Below are positions 60,122 through 64,000 of a DNA stretch of 64,000 bases, piece by piece. The notes under the pieces are model-generated. The model ran no database searches and was not told where the DNA came from. It saw nothing but the letters and a program-made list of their open reading frames with translations. The translations under genes and the position numbers were made by a program. Source of the DNA: Collinsella sp. AF23-4AC (lineage in GTDB: Bacteria > Actinomycetota > Coriobacteriia > Coriobacteriales > Coriobacteriaceae); contig NZ_QRVE01000001.1 of assembly GCF_003462685.1 (NCBI RefSeq), positions 1-64,000 on the forward strand. Direction: 5' to 3'. Each line of letters starts with the position of its first letter. The stretch's first letter is position 1.

Positions 60122-60838
60122 TTACGCGACGTTTTCGACCAGCTCGGCGACGATGGCGTCAAAGGCGGCAACCGGATCGTCGGCACCGGTGATGGGACGT
60201 CCCACAACAATGTGGCTTGCACCACGCTCGATAGCCTGGGAAGGCGTCGCCACGCGAGACTGGTCACCAAGAGCGGCACCCACCGGACGCACGCCCGGGG
60301 TCACGATGAGGGCATCGGGACCCAGCAGCTCACGCATGTCGTGAGCCTCCATCGGCGAGCACACGATGCCATCGATGCCGTTGGCCTGAGCGAGCTTTGC
60401 CAGGCGGGCGGCCTCCTCGGCCACGGGCGACTCGACGCCGATCTCGCTCAAGGCATCCTGATTCATGCTCGTGAGCACGGTGATGGCGACGAGCTTGGCG
60501 CGGTCCTCGCGCGCCTCCTCGGCACCCTCGCGGCAGGCAGCGAGCATGGCGCCCGAACCCAAACCGTGGACCGAGAGCAGGTCGGCACCGGCAAGCGAGG
60601 CCGAGCGGGCGGCACCGCGAACCTGATGCGGAATATCATGGAACTTGAGGTCAAGGAAGACCTTAAAGCCCAGGTCCTTGAACGTCTTGACGATCTCAGG
60701 ACCCTCGGCGTAATAGAGCGTCATGCCAACCTTGAGCCAGGCGGCATGGCCCGAAAGCTCGTGGGCAAGCTCGAGCGCACGCTCACGGTCGCAGTCGAGA
60801 GCGACGATAACACGGTCGCGGGCATCGGTCTCTAGCAT
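60122..60838 (-). CDS. pyrF: Orotidine 5'-phosphate decarboxylase
   Basis: A 238-residue enzyme for the last step of UMP synthesis. Catalytic region DLGFKVFLDLKFHDIPHQV (the K-D-x-x-D network), opening VIVALDCDRERALELA and C-terminal IVTPGVRPVG and VVGRPITGADDP. Its ATG overlaps the pyrD stop by 7 bases. Last gene of pyrBCKDF. Confidence 0.95.
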   Translation of the reverse strand: MLETDARDRVIVALDCDRERALELAHELSGHAAWLKVGMTLYYAEGPEIVKTFKDLGFKVFLDLKFHDIPHQVRGAARSASLAGADLLSVHGLGSGAMLAACREGAEEAREDRAKLVAITVLTSMNQDALSEIGVESPVAEEAARLAKLAQANGIDGIVCSPMEAHDMRELLGPDALIVTPGVRPVGAALGDQSRVATPSQAIERGASHIVVGRPITGADDPVAAFDAIVAELVENVA

Positions 60839-61746
60839 TCGAAAGCACCTACCAGCTCGTTGATGTCCTTTACGCCCTGGGACTCCGCCCAGGCCTCGAG
60901 CTCGTGCGCGATCTTGAGCGAAGCGCACGGATCGACGAAGTTGGCCATACCGACCGACACGCAGGTGGCGCCGGCCAGGATAAACTCAGCCGCATCCTCG
61001 CCGGTCATGACACCGCCGACGCCGTTGATGGGGATATCGACGGCCTGGGCGACCTCCCAGACCATGCGAACGGCGATGTGGTGGCACAGCGGACCCGAAA
61101 GGCCGCCCTTGGGTTTGGCAACGCGGGACTTGCGGGTGTGCACGTCAATGGCCATGCCCTGGATGGAATTGATGACCGAAAGGCCGTCGGCGCCGGCGGC
61201 CTCGAGAGCCTTGGCAATCTCGGCGACGTTAACCGGAGCCATCTTTACGAACAGCGGCTTATCGGTCACCTTGCGGCAGGCAGCCATAACGGAAGAGGCG
61301 CCCTCGGGCGTGGAGCCCATGGCGGCACCGCCGGCGGCGATATTAGGGCAGCTCACGTTGATCTCGTAGCCGGCAGCCCAGGGGCACAGCTCGACATACA
61401 TCTCGAGCGCGCGGACAAACTCCTCGACGGAGTGACCGGCGACTTGGCAGATAACCTGACAACCGTCCTTGGAGAGCTGCTCGAGCCACGGACCGGACTC
61501 ACGGGCAAAGGCGGCCACGCCGGGGTTCTGAAGGCCCACGGAGTTGATCATGCCGCCGGGAATCTCGGCCATGCGGGGCGCGGGGTTGCCGGGCCAGGGC
61601 TCGGCAGCGCAACCCTTGGTGGTGATAGCGCCCAGCTGGGAAACATCAAAGAAGTTCTGGAACTGCCAACCGTAGCCAAAGGTACCGGCTGCGGTGTTGA
61701 TGGGGTTCTGCATCTTGACGCCGCCGAAATCGACGGCCATGTTCAC
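60832..61746 (-). CDS. pyrD: Dihydroorotate dehydrogenase B, catalytic subunit
   Basis: A 304-residue FMN enzyme of class 1B. Seen: FGGVKMQNPINTAAGTFGYG, the active-site Cys in YEINVSCPNIAAGG, KMAPVNVAEIAKALEAAGAD and the phosphate loop INGVGGVMTGEDAAEFILAG. It pairs with PyrK for NAD use. The GTG at 61746 gives the family-like start; the ATG two codons later is an alternative. It starts 8 bases after the pyrK stop. Confidence 0.94.
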   Translation of the reverse strand: MNMAVDFGGVKMQNPINTAAGTFGYGWQFQNFFDVSQLGAITTKGCAAEPWPGNPAPRMAEIPGGMINSVGLQNPGVAAFARESGPWLEQLSKDGCQVICQVAGHSVEEFVRALEMYVELCPWAAGYEINVSCPNIAAGGAAMGSTPEGASSVMAACRKVTDKPLFVKMAPVNVAEIAKALEAAGADGLSVINSIQGMAIDVHTRKSRVAKPKGGLSGPLCHHIAVRMVWEVAQAVDIPINGVGGVMTGEDAAEFILAGATCVSVGMANFVDPCASLKIAHELEAWAESQGVKDINELVGAFEC

Positions 61747-61754
61747 GGTACCCA

Positions 61755-62546
61755 CTAGAAGACCACCACCTTGGAAGCATCGAACACGGGGCCGCACATG
61801 CAAGCACCCTTCATACCGTCGACCGTCTCGACATTGCAGGTGTTGCAGGCGCCAAAGCCACAGCTCATCATGCGCTCGAGGGACACCTCGCAGTACGCAC
61901 CGGCCTCGGCGGCAGCGGCGGCGACTTTCTTCATCATGACAGCGGGGCCGCAGCTGGCCACATAGTCGTAGCCGCCCTCGCCGAGCAGCTCGGCTGCCGG
62001 GTCGGTGCAAAAACCGTGCGTGCCCAGCGTGCCATCATCGGTGCACACGTTAACCGTGGCGCCCAGCGCGCGGAACTCATCGACACCCACGGCCTTGGAA
62101 GCGGTGCCAAAGCCCAGGCAAACGTCGACATCCACGCCCTGCTCGACAAGCTTGCCAGCGAGGCAGAGCACGGGCGGAACGCCGATGCCGCCCGCCACGA
62201 GCAGTGCCTTCCTGGTGCCCTCGGGAACAAGCCAGCCGCGGCCGCCAGGGCCCAACAGGTTGGACTTGGAGCCGGGGGCCATCTGCGACAGACGACGGGT
62301 GTCGTCGCCCACGACGGCGTACCACAGCTCGACGGTACCGGCCTGGGCGTCGGCGCGATAGAAGCTCAGGGGCACGCGAAGCAGCGAGGACGCATCGCCG
62401 GGCACGGCGATGTTCACAAACTGACCGGGCTTGAGCGCACTTGCAAGCTTGGGGGCCGAGATGACGAGCGAGAAGATGCCGTCGGCGATCTCCTGGTTCG
62501 AGACGACCTCGAAGTCGTGCATGCGTGCAGTGGAAGGTGTGAGCAT
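61755..62546 (-). CDS. pyrK: Dihydroorotate dehydrogenase B, electron-transfer subunit
   Basis: A 263-residue FAD and [2Fe-2S] protein passing electrons from dihydroorotate to NAD+. Ferredoxin-reductase-like FAD domain (about 8-100), NAD domain (ALLVAGGIGVPPVLCLA) and the C-terminal cluster motif in MSCGFGACNTCNVE with a last Cys in KGACMCGPVF. It lies between pyrC and pyrD in the operon. Confidence 0.94.
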   Translation of the reverse strand: MLTPSTARMHDFEVVSNQEIADGIFSLVISAPKLASALKPGQFVNIAVPGDASSLLRVPLSFYRADAQAGTVELWYAVVGDDTRRLSQMAPGSKSNLLGPGGRGWLVPEGTRKALLVAGGIGVPPVLCLAGKLVEQGVDVDVCLGFGTASKAVGVDEFRALGATVNVCTDDGTLGTHGFCTDPAAELLGEGGYDYVASCGPAVMMKKVAAAAAEAGAYCEVSLERMMSCGFGACNTCNVETVDGMKGACMCGPVFDASKVVVF

Positions 62547-62638
62547 AGACGCTCCAATCCCCCATGCGATTGCATGGTCAAAACGAACAGAAAGCGCGGC
62601 ACCGCAAGGGCACCGCGCACAAAAGCGATAAGGCTATG

Positions 62639-63928
62639 CTAGCAGATGCAGCCGTCGGCGAGCGTCTGCTTACCGCCGACAAACACATCGGTGGCACGAC
62701 CGGTAAGCGTGCGGCCGGCAAAACCGGAGTTCTCGGCGCGCGACTCGTAACCGTCCTCGCCGACCGTCCAGGTGGCAGAGGGGTCGAACACGGTCAGGTC
62801 GGCAACGGAGCCCGCCTTGACCTGAACCTGGTCGAGGCCCAGGATCTCACGCGGCTTGATGGCCATGAGCTCGACCATGCGGCCCACGCTCATCTTGCCC
62901 GTGTTGACCAGCTCGGTGAGCACAAGTGACAGCGAGGTCTCGAGGCCGATCATGCCAAAGGGCGCAAGCTCGAACTCGCGGGCCTTCTCCCACGGGGTGT
63001 GGGGAGCGTGATCGGTGACGATAGCGTCGACGGTGCCGTCGATGACGCCCTGACGGATGGCCTCGGCATCCTCCTCGGTACGCAGCGGCGGATTGACCTT
63101 GAGCGAGGTGTTGTAGGTCTCGTCCAGGTCGTTCTCGGTCAGGAACATGTGGTGCGGGGTGGCCTCGCAGGTAACCTGAACGCCAGCGGCCTTACCGGCA
63201 CGCACGATCTCCAGACCATGGGCGGTGGAGATGTGCTGGATGTGCAGCTTGGCACCGGTCAGCTTGGCGATCTCGATGTCGCGGGCGATCTGGAGCTCCT
63301 CGCCGGCAGCCGGCCAACCCTCGAGGGCCAGACGGGTCGAGACCTTGCCCTCGTTGATCTGGCCGTGGCCGACCAGGTCCTCGTCCTGGCAGTGGCTCAT
63401 GAAGACCTTGCCGAACATCTTGCCGTAGTCCATGCAGCGACGGAGCATGCCCGCGCCCTGCACGCCGCGACCGTCATCGGTGAAGGCGACGGCGCCGTGG
63501 GCGACCATATCGCCCATCTCGGACATGGCCTCGCCCTTAAGACCGCGGGTCATGGCGCCCGACGGATAGACGCGGCAGTGGCCGACCTCGGCAGCGCGGG
63601 ACTTGACGAACTCCACGACAGTGCCGTTATCGGTGACGGGATCGGTGTTGGGCATGGCGCACACGCCGGTAAAGCCGCCCTTGGCAGCTGCGCGGGTGCC
63701 GCTCTCGATGTCCTCTTTGACCTCGTAGCCGGGCTCGCGAAGGTGAACGTGCATGTCCACCAGGCCGGGGACGAGGTACTTGCCGGAAAGGTCGCGGACC
63801 TCGGCCCCCTCGACGGCGAGATTCTCGCCGACCTCGGCGATCTTGTCGCCGTCAATCAGGACGTCAACGACACCGTCAAGCTCGACGGACGGGTCGACGA
63901 CGTGGGCATTCTTAAGAAGCAAGGCCAT
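62639..63928 (-). CDS. pyrC: Dihydroorotase
   Basis: A 429-residue zinc amidohydrolase of type I. Metal motif DMHVHLREPGYEVKED, further ligands in MSHCQDEDL and LHIQHISTA, and the catalytic Asp in AIVTDHAPHTPWEK. The ATG at 63928 has GGAGG eight bases upstream and overlaps the pyrB 3' end by 17 bases. Confidence 0.96.
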   Translation of the reverse strand: MALLLKNAHVVDPSVELDGVVDVLIDGDKIAEVGENLAVEGAEVRDLSGKYLVPGLVDMHVHLREPGYEVKEDIESGTRAAAKGGFTGVCAMPNTDPVTDNGTVVEFVKSRAAEVGHCRVYPSGAMTRGLKGEAMSEMGDMVAHGAVAFTDDGRGVQGAGMLRRCMDYGKMFGKVFMSHCQDEDLVGHGQINEGKVSTRLALEGWPAAGEELQIARDIEIAKLTGAKLHIQHISTAHGLEIVRAGKAAGVQVTCEATPHHMFLTENDLDETYNTSLKVNPPLRTEEDAEAIRQGVIDGTVDAIVTDHAPHTPWEKAREFELAPFGMIGLETSLSLVLTELVNTGKMSVGRMVELMAIKPREILGLDQVQVKAGSVADLTVFDPSATWTVGEDGYESRAENSGFAGRTLTGRATDVFVGGKQTLADGCIC

Positions 63929-64000
63929 TATCGGCACCTCCAAGCAGCAGATACAGGATAGCCATACGCACGCAGATACCGGCGTAGACCTGCTCCAGGA
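63912..64000 (-). CDS. pyrB: Aspartate carbamoyltransferase, C-terminal end (cut by window edge)
   Basis: The last 28 codons of a gene ending at TAA 63912-63914: LEQVYAGICVRMAILYLLLG, the typical C-terminal helix of aspartate carbamoyltransferase (family pattern QV-x-G-x-x-VRMALL-x-LLL). Its position immediately before pyrC fits a pyrBCKDF operon. The rest lies beyond the window. Confidence 0.85.
   Translation of the reverse strand, partial: LEQVYAGICVRMAILYLLLGGADNGLAS

Noticed and set aside
60839..64000. PyrR-type attenuator within the pyr operon
   Set aside because: Genes from pyrC to pyrF are tightly packed with no leader hairpin. Any attenuator would be upstream of pyrB, outside the window.

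Overview
The window reads as a chromosomal segment of an actinobacterium of the class Coriobacteriia, most likely Collinsella or a close relative. Seen in the sequence: an actinobacterial-type integration host factor (mIHF) next to gmk, rpoZ and pyrF, and a GarA-like FHA protein next to an FtsR-like MerR regulator (both Actinomycetota hallmarks). These sit together with Firmicutes-like gene order (ftsK-rimO-pgsA-cinA-recA-recX-rny-spoVS-miaB-miaA-hflX and lepA-dus-hemW-dnaJ-mtaB-phoH-ybeY-dgkA-era-recO), RNase J plus RNase Y, and SpoVS. The genus assignment is inference. No tRNA, rRNA, CRISPR array or intact insertion sequence was seen.

Layout. 1-3100 is a gene-poor accessory stretch: a frameshifted ABC-permease-like remnant at the edge, a C-terminal gene fragment with its terminator, a DUF1648 membrane protein bracketed by two 177-bp direct repeats, and an orphan ribbon-helix-helix antitoxin with its operator. 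3101-7937 (minus strand, visibly richer in GC) is a lantibiotic/cationic-peptide detoxification module: ATPase, two permeases, a YxeA-family secreted protein, a response regulator and a histidine kinase. 8334-13183 (plus) carries a CDP-alcohol phosphatidyltransferase, garA-like, ftsR-like, apt, an NlpC/P60 hydrolase and degV. 13257-16380 has a DUF1836 gene, trxB and a diacylglycerol-type glycosyltransferase. 16775-19679 holds dut, nrdR and a divergent SOS pair (a YneA-like LysM protein and lexA).

From 19664 to the right edge everything is on the minus strand. Read 5' to 3' this is: pyrBCKDF; mIHF-gmk-rpoZ-thiI; comEA-comEC and holA; rpsT; lepA-dusB-hemW-dnaJ(membrane)-dnaJ-mtaB-phoH-ybeY-dgkA-era-recO; rpsO-pnp; rnj-ftsK-rodZ-yajQ-rimO-pgsA-cinA; recA-recX; rny-GHKL ATPase-spoVS-miaB-miaA-hflX. 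It is a housekeeping archive of pyrimidine synthesis, translation and tRNA modification, RNA decay (PNPase, RNase J, RNase Y), recombination and natural transformation.

The most unusual signals are non-coding. Two pairs of long-stem structured repeats occur in intergenic regions, one pair at 16394-16759 and one at 37948-38352. Within each pair the loop or core is nearly identical, the outer stems differ in sequence yet remain paired, and in the second pair internal helices change by compensatory substitutions. Other signals are SOS boxes placed inside the promoter spacers of recA and of the LysM gene, and 11-bp-periodic TTTGGT direct repeats upstream of both recA and comEA.
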